From the NCBI GenBank assembly GCA_036435485.1, contig CM071598.1, positions 107,692,501 to 107,756,500 on the forward strand: a DNA stretch of 64,000 nucleotides, given 5' to 3'. The DNA comes from Saposhnikovia divaricata (lineage: Eukaryota; Streptophyta; Magnoliopsida; Apiales; Apiaceae). The position numbers were made by a program, and so were the translations under genes. This document shows, piece after piece, positions 1 through 10,935 of the stretch. The notes beneath the pieces were generated by a model. The model was not told the origin of the DNA and made no database searches. It saw only the letters and a program-made list of their open reading frames with translations. Position 1 is the stretch's first letter. Every line of letters begins with the position of its first letter.

Positions 1-657
1 GTTGGAACATCTCCCGAGGCTGTCATGGAGACTGGGCGATGTTTAAGTGAGCTAGCTCACTCACTTCGCATGCCATTCGAGTTTCATCCAGTTGGTGAAC
101 AACTAGAAGACTTAAAACCACATATGTTTAACAGACGAGTTGGGGAGGCACTGGCTGTTAATTCAGTTAACCGTCTTCATCGCGTCCCAGGAAACAGCCT
201 TGGGAACTTGTTGACAATGATACGAGATCAAGCTCCGAATATAGTGACAATTGTAGAACAAGAAGCAGGCCACAATGGCCCATATTTCTTGGGTCGATTT
301 CTCGAAGCACTTCATTACTACTCAGCTGTTTTTGATTCACTGGATGCAACATTTCCTCTTGATTCAGCACACAGGGTGAAGGTTGAACAATGCATATTTG
401 CACCAGAGATACAAAACATCGTGGCATGTGAGGGATCGGAGAGGGTAATGAGGCACGAGAAGCTCGAAAAGTGGAGGATAATAATGGAAACTAAAGGTTT
501 CAAAGGAGTTCCCCTGAGCGAGAACGCGGTGACTCAGTCTAATATATTGTTGGGATTGTATTCATGTGATGGATATAGATTAACAGAGGACAATGGTTGC
601 TTGCTGTTGGGGTGGCAGGATAGAGCTATTCTTGCTGCGTCTGCATGGCGATGCTAG
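1..657 (+). CDS. SCL28: GRAS-family transcription factor, C-terminal part (DLT/SCL28-like), 5' end outside window
   Basis: The frame is open from base 1 and ends at TAG 655-657, giving 218 residues. The internal ATG at 25 is not the start, because codons 1-8 continue the same domain. The sequence covers the second half of a GRAS domain: the region after VHIID (LRMPFEF), the leucine-rich stretch with the VTIVEQE and GPYFLGRFLEALHYYSAVFDSL blocks (PFYRE area), and a C-terminal SAW motif ending ASAWRC. GRAS proteins are nuclear transcriptional regulators. From recall of the family, the NGPYFLGR, IVACEG and LYSCDGYRLTED wording fits the DLT/SCL28 clade (brassinosteroid and cell-cycle control) better than SCR, SHR or DELLA. 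The family is clear; the subclade is my inference. No break is seen. An AATAAA lies 41 bases after the stop. Confidence 0.9.
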   Translation, partial: VGTSPEAVMETGRCLSELAHSLRMPFEFHPVGEQLEDLKPHMFNRRVGEALAVNSVNRLHRVPGNSLGNLLTMIRDQAPNIVTIVEQEAGHNGPYFLGRFLEALHYYSAVFDSLDATFPLDSAHRVKVEQCIFAPEIQNIVACEGSERVMRHEKLEKWRIIMETKGFKGVPLSENAVTQSNILLGLYSCDGYRLTEDNGCLLLGWQDRAILAASAWRC

Positions 658-697
658 CTAATTACTATCATTATTTTATTGAAGATAAATTCAATTA

Positions 698-703
698 AAT
701 AAA
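698..703 (+). terminator. poly(A) signal AATAAA of the GRAS gene
   Basis: A canonical AATAAA lies 41 bases downstream of the GRAS stop codon, in AT-rich sequence. Position and strand fit a plant near-upstream element. No cleavage site can be read directly. Confidence 0.5.
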
Positions 704-1945
704 ATACTGAACTGATAATATTGTTCATGTCATTTTTTCACTCTTTTAAATCTTGTTTTCTTAAATTTCATATATTACATCAATTTGGGTCTGTATTTTG
801 ATGTATAAGTCTGATTAGCCCTTATTGTTGCTGTCTCAAAGATGCAAATGCAAAAAGGAACCTGTTATGTTGACTATATAGCTGCCTGGATCTAAAGTTA
901 AAATTTTACAGCCATTGATATAAAGTTAAGTTAGCTGCCTGGATCTAGTTCATTTTGAATTAAAAGAAACCATGTACTGTAATTAAAGATAATTGTTTCA
1001 TTAGTCACAAATTAATTAGAAGTTGATGAGAACAATAAAGTCCAGCTACATATATTTAATCTATACTACAAGGTCTTTGTCACCGAAATTCCATTTTCTG
1101 GAAACACTTGCTTGGTTGTAGTAGTGTAATCTAGCTAATAATTAATTTAAGGCACCGTCAGAATACATTTGGTGTCATTTACATTGTCCAGTGTGTTGCG
1201 TTTACGAAGCTATACGTGATTATACCCCTTTACCCCTACCGTGAAAAGCTATGTAATGACGCAACAAGAATCTGCAAAGCACATTATGCTACTAGCTATC
1301 CACGTCGACGTCGGCAGTTGGTTTTGTTATCGTTCCTCATCCTAATAATCCAGCCACTTTGTTTATCCAAAATGTGTTACTTAAATCATGAGTTCATTTC
1401 ATGGTTAATGAGTATGGTTAATGAAAATATAAAACTTAATTTCATGCATTAATTATTTGGCATTTTGGGATGTTTTAATTGGATGATCCTGGCGAATCCA
1501 TTACAATTATAATTAATCAAAACAATACCATGTAACAATTTTTGGCAACCAATTTGGTACCTCTAACATTTTTCTATTTGAATTAGTCATTTGATAGTAT
1601 AGAATGAAAATCTCATTCCTTTTACGTTGGGCGGATCCTGAAAAATTGAAAACCTTAAACAATTCAAATTTTGTACCTCAACATTGTACAAATTAAATAT
1701 ATGTAATTTATTATTTTAGGAAAAAATTTCTCCTAATAACTTCTCCAGTAAAATCATTCAAAAATCTTTGATGGATTTGTGTACTAATTTGTTTTTATTT
1801 CTCATATATCGTAAAAATTCTTTTTACTCTTTAATAAAAAAACGAAAAATATATTCCTAAAATTTTAAAAATATAAGTTGCTTGTACTCAAAACCAACTC
1901 ATGAAGTTAAATCATACTCTTCACATTTCTTAAATTTATAAATTA
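704..1945. other. intergenic, no gene seen
   Basis: AT-rich 3' flank of the GRAS gene. The short open frame at 1216-1452 shows no family resemblance. Bases about 1440-1570 resemble 5660-5780 in direct orientation (the shared block includes GGCATTTTGGNATGTTTTAA and CAATTTGGTA), so an unnamed repeat or duplication brackets the Helitron stack. Confidence 0.5.
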
Positions 1946-3111
1946 CTAGCTAACTTATTCGCGCTTCGCGCGGTTTATAAATTTTTATTTTAAAATATTA
2001 TAATAGATAAATTAATTTTTATTATTTTTAAAAATTGATTGGTCTCTTATGAATGTTTTAAAAAAAAATAATTCAAAAATAATTTACATGAATTATGTTG
2101 AAAAAATCCTCTCATTATATATCTAAAATTTTGATAGTCTTAAAAATATCACAAACATACAAAAATAAAAATTACAATATGAACGTAATATTTATGATCA
2201 AAAGTTACAAATATTCAATATAACTTAATAAGGTTTTTTAAAGCCAACACCCCTCTCATAATATACATGTTTAATAATAGTGCAAGAATATTATTTAATT
2301 TGAATATTAATTTATTTTCACACAATATAATGAAACAACGGGTGTATAAATTTTTTATCAATTTAATTTCTCGATAAAATGGTTGGGTTTGTTCAATTTA
2401 ATTAGTTTGGTCATAACACATGTGTAATTTATTGATGTGCATTATTTGTTTACAAATTTCAGATATTAAGTAAAGATTTGTGTACTTCCATAATTTATTA
2501 CGACTCCACAATCATTGATAATAAAGATTGCTTGAAAAGTTTAAGTTAATGTAACATTTTTTAAATCCGACACCCCTCTCATAACATACATATTCAATAA
2601 TTGTGTAAGAATTTGTTTAATTAGAATAAAATTTATTTTGACACAGTAACGAAACAATGGATGTATTTTATCGATTTTATCTTCCAATAAATGGTTGGGT
2701 TTGTTAAATTTAATCGATTTGATCATAATTCATGTATAATTTATTCATGTATAAAATTAAAAAATCTGTGTGTATTGTTTGTATACAATTCCAGATAATA
2801 AGTAAATATCTTGTACGACTTTCACAATCATTCATAATAAAAATTACTTGAGAAGTTAAGATCGTCTACCCTATAATCATCAGAAAAGAAATTATAGTGA
2901 TCTTGAATAGTGAATAAAAAATAACGCAATATAAATAATTGTTAGTAGTTATTTTAACTAAAAATAAACTTAACTGTATATAATTAATATTTTATGTTGA
3001 ATAATAACTATAATGTTCAAATAAAGTTTGCTAATTTTTAAACAAATTAAATAAAGTAAATTTAATATATGTTTAAAAGGTGTAATTAATGACTAATTAA
3101 TTTGTCATTAA

Positions 3112-3276
3112 TCTATATATATTATAATGCCAGGAGATCAGAAATGCATCCGAAGCGTTTAAAATATTTTTATTGAATTCTCGCTTTTTTGATTTTTTTA
3201 TTAAATTATTTTCTTGCATTAAGTAGCAGTTTAATGGCATCTTAATGACATTTTAAAAATCATTAATTACACTAAT

Positions 3277-3335
<59 letters not shown>

Positions 3336-3803
3336 TTTACTTCATATTATTTATATAAAAGATTGAAAAACTGTATTTGAGTATAATAATTATTTTAATA
3401 TAAAATATAAAATATATGTATAAAATTAAGATTATTTTTTTTGTAAATTAACGACTTAATATTGTTCACATTGCGTCATTTTTTATTGTGTCAAAATGTT
3501 ATACACATGTTGTTTCATTATATTGTATCAAAATAAATTAGTATTCTAAATATATAAATTCTTATATTATTACTGAGCATGTGTATTATAAGAGGGGTGT
3601 CGGCTTTAAAAACGTTATTTAGTTATATTTAATATTGTAATTGCTATTTTTCATGTTTTTAATATTTTTAAGATTATCAAAATTATTGATATATAATGGG
3701 AGTATTATTCCAACTAATAATTCATACAAACTACTTTAAATCAATTTTTTACGAAATTTTTAAAATACCTATTAACCGCGCAAAGCGCGGCTAAGTTGCC
3801 TAG
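3112..3803 (+). mobile_element. Helitron C, non-autonomous, nested in Helitron A
   Basis: It starts TCTATATATATTATAATGCC at 3112 and ends with hairpin CCGCGC-AAA-GCGCGG, a 9-base spacer and CTAG at 3800-3803. It is flanked by A (3111) and T (3804), the A^T target Helitrons use, without target duplication. The empty site TTGTCATTAA/TAGCTATTTA is seen intact in the homologous stretch of copy B around 4990-5005 (one base different). It contains a (TA)n tract near 3283-3331. It is in opposite orientation to A and B. Confidence 0.85.
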
Positions 3804-3918
3804 TAGCTATTTAATGCAAAAAAAGAATTTTAATAAAAAAAAATCAAAAAAGCGAAAATTCAAGAAAAATACCTTGAACTGTTTTGGTGGATTTTCGATC
3901 TCTAAGTATTATAATATA

Positions 3919-5118
3919 CTAGCCAAATTATCCGCGCTTCGCGCGGTTTATAAATTTTTATATAAAAGTACTGTAATAGATAAATTAATTTCTATTATTT
4001 TTAAAAATTGATTGGCCTATTATGAATTTTTTATAAAAAAATTAATTTAAAAATAATTTACATGAATTATTAATTGGAAAAATACTCTCATTATATACAA
4101 AATTTTGATAATCTTAAAAATATCACAAACATATAAAAATAAAAATTACAATATGAACGTAATATTTACGATCAAAAGTTACAATTATTGAATACAACTT
4201 AATAACGTTTTTTAAAGTCAACACCCCTCTCATAATATACATGTTCAATAATAGTGTAAGAATTTATTTAATTTGAATATTAATTTATTTTGACACGATA
4301 TAATGAAACAATGTGTGTATAAATTTTTTATCAATTTAATCTTCTGATAAAGTGGTTGGGTTTGTTCAATTTAATTAGTTTAGTCATAATTCATGTGTAA
4401 TTTATGTGCTTTGCAAATTTTAGATATTAAGTAAAAATCCGTGTACTTCCATAATTTACTACGATTCCACAATCATTGATAATAAAGATTGTTTGAGAAG
4501 TTAAGGTTAATAACGTTTTTTTAAAGCTGACACCCCTCTCATAATATACATATTTAATAATAATGTAAAAATTTGTTTAATTGCAATAAAAATTTATTTC
4601 GACATAATATAACGAAACAATGGGTGTATAGCTTTTTATCAATTTTATCTTCTGATAAATGACTGGATTTGTTAAATTTAATCGATTTGATCATAACTCA
4701 TGTATTATTTATTCATGTGCAAAATTAAAAATCTGTCTGTATTGTTTGCATACAATTCCAGATATTAAGTAAATATATTGTACTTCCATAATTTATTACG
4801 ACTTTCACAATAACTCAATATAAACAATTGTTAGTCGTCATTTTACCTAAAAATAAACATAACTATATATAATTAATATTTAATATTGAAATAATAACTA
4901 ATATGTTCAACTAATTTGCTAATTTTTAAACAAATTAAATAGAGTAAATTTAATATATGTTTAATAGGTGTAATTAATGACTAATTAAATTGTCATTAAT
5001 AGCTATTTAATGCAAGAAAAGAATTTTAATAACAAAAATAAAAAAACGAAAATTTAAGAAAAATACCTTGAACTGTTCTGGTGCATTTCTGATCTCCTGG
5101 CATTATAATATATATAGA
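3919..5118 (-). mobile_element. Helitron B, non-autonomous, nested in the 5' terminus of Helitron A
   Basis: On the minus strand it runs from TC at 5118-5117 to hairpin CCGCGCGAAGCGCGG plus CTAG ending at 3919; flanks are A (3918) and T (5119). It is 1200 bp and aligns by eye along its length with copy A. It inserted 11 bases inside the 17-base terminus of copy A, which becomes continuous again when B is removed. Non-coding. Confidence 0.85.
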
Positions 5119-5124
5119 TATAGA

Positions 5125-5485
5125 TAGATATAGATCTGCAATAGAAAATGAAGAAAAAGATAAATTAGGATAATGTCAATGCAAGTCCATGTCCAAGAAG
5201 AATAGTTGAAAAATACTTTAATGGCATTTACCATACTTTAATGGCATTTACCTTCATTTAATAAATCATTTAATAAATTATGATAAAATTAAATAAAAAA
5301 ATATACTTTAATGGTATTTATCATACTGAAATGGCATTTACCTTCATTTAATAAATCATTTAATAAATTAAGGTAAAATTAAATAAAAAATGGTTAAAAT
5401 TGAAAAATAACTATTTTTAAGATTGCAAGAAAACTATTTTAAAGAAACCTGGAAACTTTCTTCCTGGCATTATAATATAGATAGA
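5125..5485 (-). mobile_element. Helitron-like 5' terminus (copy D) with a ~90-bp internal duplication
   Basis: The minus-strand terminus at 5485 reads TCTATCTATATTATAATGCC, almost the 5' end of copies A-C, so a fourth copy begins here. Two direct copies of a ~90-base block (about 5212-5300 and 5303-5392; shared ATGGCATTTACCTTCATTTA) lie behind it. Copy A probably inserted into this element. I found no matching hairpin-CTAG end left of 1946, so it may be truncated. Confidence 0.5.
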
Positions 5486-6754
5486 TTTCAATTCCAATTC
5501 CAATTAATCTCATTCTCATACCCTTTATCATTCCCAATACTTTGATCGTTACTAGTAAGGGTACTATATATATACTTTCTTTTTTTTAAGGGTAAGGGTG
5601 CTATATACTTCGCCCGTCTAAAAATCAAAAGTACAACGTACAATCAAAATTTTTACCAAATGACATGGCATTAATTACTTTGGCATTTTGGAATGTTTTA
5701 ATTGAAGGGTCTCAAAATAATATCAAATCATTTGATAACAATTTTTGATACCCAATTTGGTAGCATTTTTATAGTGAAATATTGTGTTATAAATTTGGAT
5801 ACAACACCAAAGATATGACGCCGCGTCTAGACTATTTTCTTAATTTCTCTACTTTTCTTTTATTCAATCACAATTCACAAGTTGCTTTCTTTACAAAAAA
5901 AAAAAAAAAAATTCACAAGTTGCTTTACATAAGAAAAGCTAGCAGACATGAGGGGAAAACGGAACCAGAGAATCATAAAAATATGAGGTTATAGCGCATG
6001 TCAACAAATTGTAAATTGTAATTTCTCACGTCCATTTCCAACTTTTAATGTCCCGTGCGAAGCAAATCGAAATTAAAATATTAATATTAATAAATATATA
6101 TATATATTATTTAATTATGTAGTAGGTATAAGGATTGAATCCAAGATGAAAATAAAAGAATTAAAATAATAAATCTTGTACAATTATGTAATTGTAAGGA
6201 ATCGAACCTAAAATATGTAACTAAGAAATTAAAGCAAATAAATCATGTATGATTATGTAGTTGCAAGTAATGGAACATTGAATTTTGAATTAATCAAATT
6301 TGGTACTATCACGGACCATTAAAACATGATGTTTCACATTAATAAAGAATACTAATTTAAGACAAATTAAATAAGCACATTTTGAAAAATAGAAAATCAT
6401 ATTGTTTTTTTCTTTTGTAAAGCAGGGAACTGATCATAGATGCCAACTGCCAACAAACTCCAAACATAGCAAAACACAACAAACAAAATTTAAGAGCCCA
6501 TAGTTAAACCAATTGACAAACTTCTCTTGATTTCCTTCCTAAACATAGCAAAAAAAAACATTAAAAAGAAATATAAAACCCCTACTTAAAGTGATCAAGA
6601 CAACAAAAGAAAACCCCACAATTTAACCAACTAAAGCTTGTAGCTAGTATCTCATAATTTTTTTCTGGTAATCTAATCTCTTCTTCCTTGCTCTAAAACT
6701 TTATCAAGAAAGAGGACTTGGGACTACTGAATCAGGAGAATCCATGCATTAAGG
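5486..6754. other. intergenic, no gene seen
   Basis: AT-rich DNA downstream of the minus-strand glutaredoxin gene. It holds the second copy of the 1440-1570 repeat (about 5660-5780), poly-A and poly-T runs and short microsatellites. The open frame at 5782-5994 has no recognisable protein character. Confidence 0.5.
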
Positions 6755-7138
6755 TCAAAGCCACAGAGCTCCAGCTTGCTTAAGAAGTGGAACAAGATTG
6801 CCACTAATATGACTAGCCATCACTCTGTCCATAGCCCCCACCAGCTTTCCACCTACAAAAACCACAGGCACTGTTGCTGAACGTCCACCAAGGAGGGTAT
6901 TCAAAGCCATCTCCATGTCCTTGCCTCTCGGGTCTTCGTCGAGTTCGTAGACAGTAGGGTTCACCCCCATGCCACAGAAGAGCCTCTTGATGGCATGGCA
7001 CATGCAACAACTGCTCATGCTGAATATCACCACTGCATTCTCGGAAGCCAGCCTCTCGATACGGTCCAAACACTCGTATGTTCCAACACTTCTCCTCGCT
7101 TCAATATACGAACTCCATGACTCTCTCTGATATTGCAT
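6755..7138 (-). CDS. CC-type glutaredoxin (ROXY-like)
   Basis: Single exon, 127 residues. CC-type glutaredoxins are land-plant proteins of nucleus and cytosol that act with TGA bZIP factors in flower development, nitrogen and stress responses. The active site CCMC is at residues 44-47 followed by H; the cis-proline (TVP) is at 89-91, the glutathione-site GG at 96-97, and the C terminus is ALWL, the motif known to be needed for TGA and TOPLESS interaction. The frame is open upstream to 7255, but the ATG at 7138 gives the family's usual N terminus (MQYQ...) and length. The longer reading would add 39 residues that look like translated 5' UTR. A TATA-like element lies about 90 bases upstream, and a TGACG core (minus strand, 7608-7612) further up could be a TGA site. 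CCMC points to the ROXY1/2 side; the exact orthologue is uncertain. Confidence 0.93.
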   Translation of the reverse strand: MQYQRESWSSYIEARRSVGTYECLDRIERLASENAVVIFSMSSCCMCHAIKRLFCGMGVNPTVYELDEDPRGKDMEMALNTLLGGRSATVPVVFVGGKLVGAMDRVMASHISGNLVPLLKQAGALWL

Positions 7139-7226
7139 CTTGAAAACTGATGTTTTGTTTAGAAGACAAGAGAAATATGAAATGTTGTATGGTTTTGTAT
7201 GTGAAATTAGAGAATAGGGTATGTGA

Positions 7227-7234
7227 TATTTATA
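7227..7234 (-). promoter_or_regulatory. TATA box of the glutaredoxin gene
   Basis: The minus-strand sequence TATAAATA lies about 90 bases upstream of the ATG at 7138. The spacing leaves a typical short 5' UTR rich in CT and CA. Confidence 0.55.
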
Positions 7235-7259
7235 GGTGGATAGTGTGAGGACCAATCTA

Positions 7260-7800
7260 AGGAGCGGACAACGACAGAGTAGATATTGTTGTTAGAATTA
7301 ACAATGCTACTACTTTTTTTACACTTGAAGTGTATTCTTTTTTGTGATAACAAAGCTTGTCTGCTATTATTATATGTAATGTACTGTCTAATTGATTTTT
7401 GCTAGTATTATTATGCCTCTTGTTTTCTGGTTACTTTTGGTTCTAGTCTTCTTGGCTTAAAAATTAGTTACTAATTTACTATATATATAGACTGTACGTA
7501 CTGGTAAAAAAGGATGGGGTGAAACAGTCACCGGGCGCATGCAAGTGTAAAAGGAGAACGACAGAGGAGATCTTGTCATGTGATTGCTTTACATGCATGA
7601 TCCTAGTCGTCAGACGTACTACCTCAAAATACTGAAGCATGATCATTTCATATTAACTGTCTCAGGTTTGACTTGCTTTTCTATTATTATTTTATTTGTA
7701 ATCCGCACACCTACTGTTCTTCCTTACCAACATACATAATAATACACGTACATATGCAAGTATTAATACAATTGAGCAGTACGAGATTCCATAATCAAAA
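7260..7800. other. glutaredoxin promoter region, otherwise empty
   Basis: AT-rich sequence without coding potential. It contains a minus-strand TGACG core at 7608-7612 (TGA-factor type half-site). Nothing else is recognised. Confidence 0.4.
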
Positions 7801-8425
7801 TGTATATCCCAGCCATGGCTGGGGTGGGTTGTAGCCCGGGGAAAAAAATTGTCAAAATTTTATATGTAAAATTTTTGTAAATTTTGATGGTTCATGTAAC
7901 ATATAAATTTCATTACTGTCCAGTCCGGGTGAAAAAATGGAAAAGCCCTAGTTCATATTTTAGCAGCCCAACCGAATATCAAGCCCATGTAAGTAAGTGC
8001 AGCCCATTTAATAGGTAGTTGAGTAGTTCACACTTCATATACAATAGAAAAAAAGAATTTAAAAATTTTAAAAACAGAAGTCCCCAATCAAAAGGACACT
8101 GTCTCCACTCTCCCTCTTCTTCCCTCATTTGCCGCCTGGAAATACAATAAAATGTAAGTACCCCTTGCTAAGCTTAATTATTCAATCTATGAGCACCTAT
8201 TTTTTTTACATCATTTAAATGTTTATTTAATTGTGTATTGAGTAAATTTTTGTAATTTTATATGTATAGTTTGTATGTATAGTTGAATTTAGCACTTAAC
8301 AGTTAGCTTAATTGGTTTCGTGGTGGCGCGTGCTGGGTAGAAAAATTTTTCGTGCTGCGCGCGCCTTGGGTACCGACAAACTCAGCCCGGGTGGTGACCA
8401 AATCCTGGGTCCACCCCTGTATATC
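7801..8425. mobile_element. hAT-like non-autonomous element with 8-bp target duplication
   Basis: The body, 7809-8417, is flanked by a perfect 8-bp direct repeat TGTATATC (7801-7808 and 8418-8425). The ends are imperfect inverted repeats: left GCTGGGGTGGG...AGCCCGGG, right AGCCCGGGTGG...CTGGGTCCACCCC. The 8-bp duplication and GC-rich ends in AT-rich DNA indicate the hAT superfamily. No transposase frame is present. The terminal repeats are degenerate, so the family is inferred. Confidence 0.6.
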
Positions 8426-8982
8426 AAGATGATACTAAGATTTATACTTGTGAGTTGTGACATCCAAATTAATTGAGATCCATTGCCATGTTAATTTAGA
8501 ACCTAAAATATTAAGATTAAGAATTTGACACATAATTAACAAAAAAACAAGAATTAGACACAATTACACATACGATCTCTCTCCTTCCTCTCTTTATTTC
8601 AACATAATGTATGTTTGTTAGGTGTGTTACGGATCCCGGTTCCAGCCAACTGTATGTGTTGCAGTATATCACTACATACTTGCGACGTATAGTAGATGCT
8701 ATAAGAGATGACAATGTTCATTTCCATTTACTATATCTACGTACTTGCATAGTAAAATATGATAGTGTTCATTTTTCCCTTACCGTATCTACATAATTAT
8801 AGTGAGCAGAAAGTATCAAAAAATATGTTAGTGTTCATTTATCCTTGTACCATGCTAAATTTAGGATTTTAGTACATTTTAATACGCAAAAAAATTTATT
8901 TTCAACGCATTTTTTTAATTTACATAACTATTTGTAGCATATTGTATTAGAATATGATACAAATTGTGATAGCTCTAAAAAT
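8426..8982. other. intergenic, no gene seen
   Basis: AT-rich sequence between the hAT-like element and the 5' LTR starting at 8983. Short open frames on both strands overlap each other and show no family resemblance. Confidence 0.4.
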
Positions 8983-9461
8983 TGATGTAGGAGGATTTTT
9001 AGTGCTAATCGAGGCTCGTGGATCAGCAAAAGGACATCTTGCAATAAAATCATGTTCACGATTTTGAGGATACATGATGGCATGATCACGCTACTGAATT
9101 GCATGACCAGGCCAAACTGGGAAAAACTAGCAGACGTATCACCAATCTAGATCCTTGATGCATGCTCATGTTCAAGCCCTGTATGATCACGCTGCTTTTA
9201 TTTATTATTTATTTTAAATTAGGATTTATTGATTTTGTTTTAGTGTTTATTATCCCTATATAAATAATACTATGATTTAGCAGATAATGATCTTTTATTA
9301 AAATTAAAATCTTAGAGATTTTCTCTTCTTTCTTGTGGATTCAAGAAACTCCTTATGGATTCAAAGATTGCTCTATGGATTCAAGGTAATTTAAGGATTT
9401 CTCTTGGAAGAGTTTTTGTAAGGATTATCGCTTGTTTTTCCTTGGCTTCCTTGCTGCGTCA
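8983..9461 (+). repeat. 5' LTR of a decayed Ty3-type retrotransposon
   Basis: Begins TGATGTAGGAGGATTTTTAG and ends GCGTCA, 479 bp, followed two bases later by a tRNA-Met type primer site. Its first ~100 bases recur from 10835 behind a purine-rich tract, which marks the truncated 3' LTR. Confidence 0.65.
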
Positions 9462-9463
9462 AT

Positions 9464-9473
9464 TGGTATCAGA
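9464..9473 (+). promoter_or_regulatory. primer binding site (initiator tRNA-Met)
   Basis: TGGTATCAGA lies directly behind the LTR end. It matches the start of the common plant PBS TGGTATCAGAGC. Confidence 0.6.
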
Positions 9474-9510
9474 ATAGGGTTTTTCCTGTCTTTCACTACT
9501 TGATTTACTA

Positions 9511-10794
9511 TGGGAGATAAACAATTACCAAAAAAGAGCTTGTATAGGTTAAGACGATTTTTACCGTGACTCTCAAGACTTTAACAGATCGGATGACTAC
9601 GTTGATAGACAGGATGAATAACAATAGCAAGCAATGTAGATGTGAAAGAGAAGATCGAATTGAGCCTCTTACGATGAGAAATGTCTTTTTGATGAGAATT
9701 CTGGCTCGGAGTTGAATATGGATAATCGGCATAATAACAATGATTTAGTAAAGACTGATATACCATTATTCGACGGAACCATGAGAGTATATGAGTTCTT
9801 GGATTGGCATATTGATGTTAATAAATTCTTCGATGTCATGGACGTTCCTGAAAATAAATAAGTCAAGATGATAGCAATTTGGTTAAAGAGTATTGTGGTT
9901 GTGGTGGGACAAACTTGTTGTGCAAAGGTAGAGACAAAGGAAGGAACTTGTTAAAACATGGCGGCGTCGGAAAGATTTTTACCGAAGGACTATGAACAAA
10001 TTATATATAATAGGCATGTTCAGCATAAGCATGAGAAATTTACAGTTCAACATCATGAACTTAGTGATGTTGACAATGTGTTCGATGTCTATACTGAACC
10101 AAAATCGAGTAGTTTGTTGAATGAGAGATATGGAGAAGTGTTTGATTATGCTAATCCAAAAATTTCTTCGGAAGATTTGGAACGTTTGGAGATAGTTGGA
10201 GAAAGGTGTGAGTTAGTGGATTCTGAAAATTATTTGTTTATAGATTGTGATGAATTCGACGTGGTTAAACAAGAAGACAAGGACGAGGATGACAAAGAAC
10301 ACAACACAAAGAGTCTTGATGATGTCTATGAAGATGAAAACGCTGATGAACATCATGTTAAAGTTGAACCAAAATTGTCTTTCGAAGATTCTAAGTCACT
10401 GGATGATTTACAACATCAGAACTTAACTCATGTATTATGTAAATTGAGTTCTCCAAGTTTCGAAATCGATGCTGTAATTTTTGATAAGATTGATGTGGAT
10501 GTAAGCAAATTAGTATTGTATACACAATATCAATTTGAATTGAATATAAATCACAAAAGTAGGGAGAATACAACTGAGTTCAAGAATTATAATATGGCGT
10601 ATGTTGTGTGTCCATTGGCGAATAGTGGTGTCTTGATGTTATCACCTATATTTGCGGTGTCTCTTATTCAAGGTTTGTTATTTCAATATACTGATCTTCT
10701 AGATGATTTCAAGTATAAAGTTCTAGTAAGGCCCTTTTCTATAAATATACCACCATGGAAAGATAAAGAGCAAGCAGATGTAGTTCTTTTTTAG
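9511..10794 (+). pseudogene. decayed Ty3 gag joined to an unrecognised acidic ORF
   Basis: Bases 9511-9960 encode, across several frames with stops, a degraded retrotransposon gag: LDWHIDVNKFFDVMDVPE, then a WLK block, then FLPKDYEQIIYNRH. The gag-like end runs into an uninterrupted 278-codon frame (9958-10794) that after about residue 25 no longer resembles gag. It is acidic (EDKDEDDKEH), rich in D, E, V and L, with no zinc knuckle, protease or polymerase motif. A purine-rich tract (about 10820-10834) and the 3' LTR follow directly, so the element lacks pol and is non-autonomous. I do not recognise the acidic part; it could be captured host sequence or drifted element sequence. Confidence 0.55.
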
Positions 10795-10834
10795 ATAAGA
10801 ACTCGGGGTCGAGTACTTCAGAAGTGGAGGAGAC

Positions 10835-10935
10835 TGATGTAGAAGGATTTTTAGTGCTAATCGAAGCTCGTGAATCGGGAAAAGGACATTTCGCATGTAA
10901 TAAAGGCATGATCACGCTATTGAGGATGCATGATG
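10835..10935 (+). repeat. truncated 3' LTR of the Ty3-type element
   Basis: Begins TGATGTAGAAGGATTTTTAG, matching the 5' LTR start at 8983, and stays similar for ~100 bases. It then switches abruptly to Ty1/copia coding sequence near 10930. The rest of the LTR is missing. Confidence 0.6.

Larger units (their letters stand above)
1946..5124 (-). mobile_element. Helitron A, non-autonomous, interrupted by two later Helitrons
   Basis: Read on the minus strand, the 3' end is at 1946: a GC-rich hairpin (CCGCGCGAAGCGCG), a short spacer and terminal CTAG, followed by T. The 5' end is the TC at 5124-5123. Helitron C (3112-3803) and Helitron B (3919-5118) interrupt it. Joining base 3918 to 5119 restores a 17-base terminus identical to the TC end of copy C. 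Joining 3111 to 3804 restores sequence matching copy B. Without the inserts the element is about 1.29 kb. There are no coding frames, so Rep/helicase would have to come from an autonomous relative. Confidence 0.8.

Noticed and set aside
6045..6075. CCCGTGCGAAGCA as a Helitron 3' hairpin
   Set aside because: No complementary second stem arm and no CTAG at the right distance.
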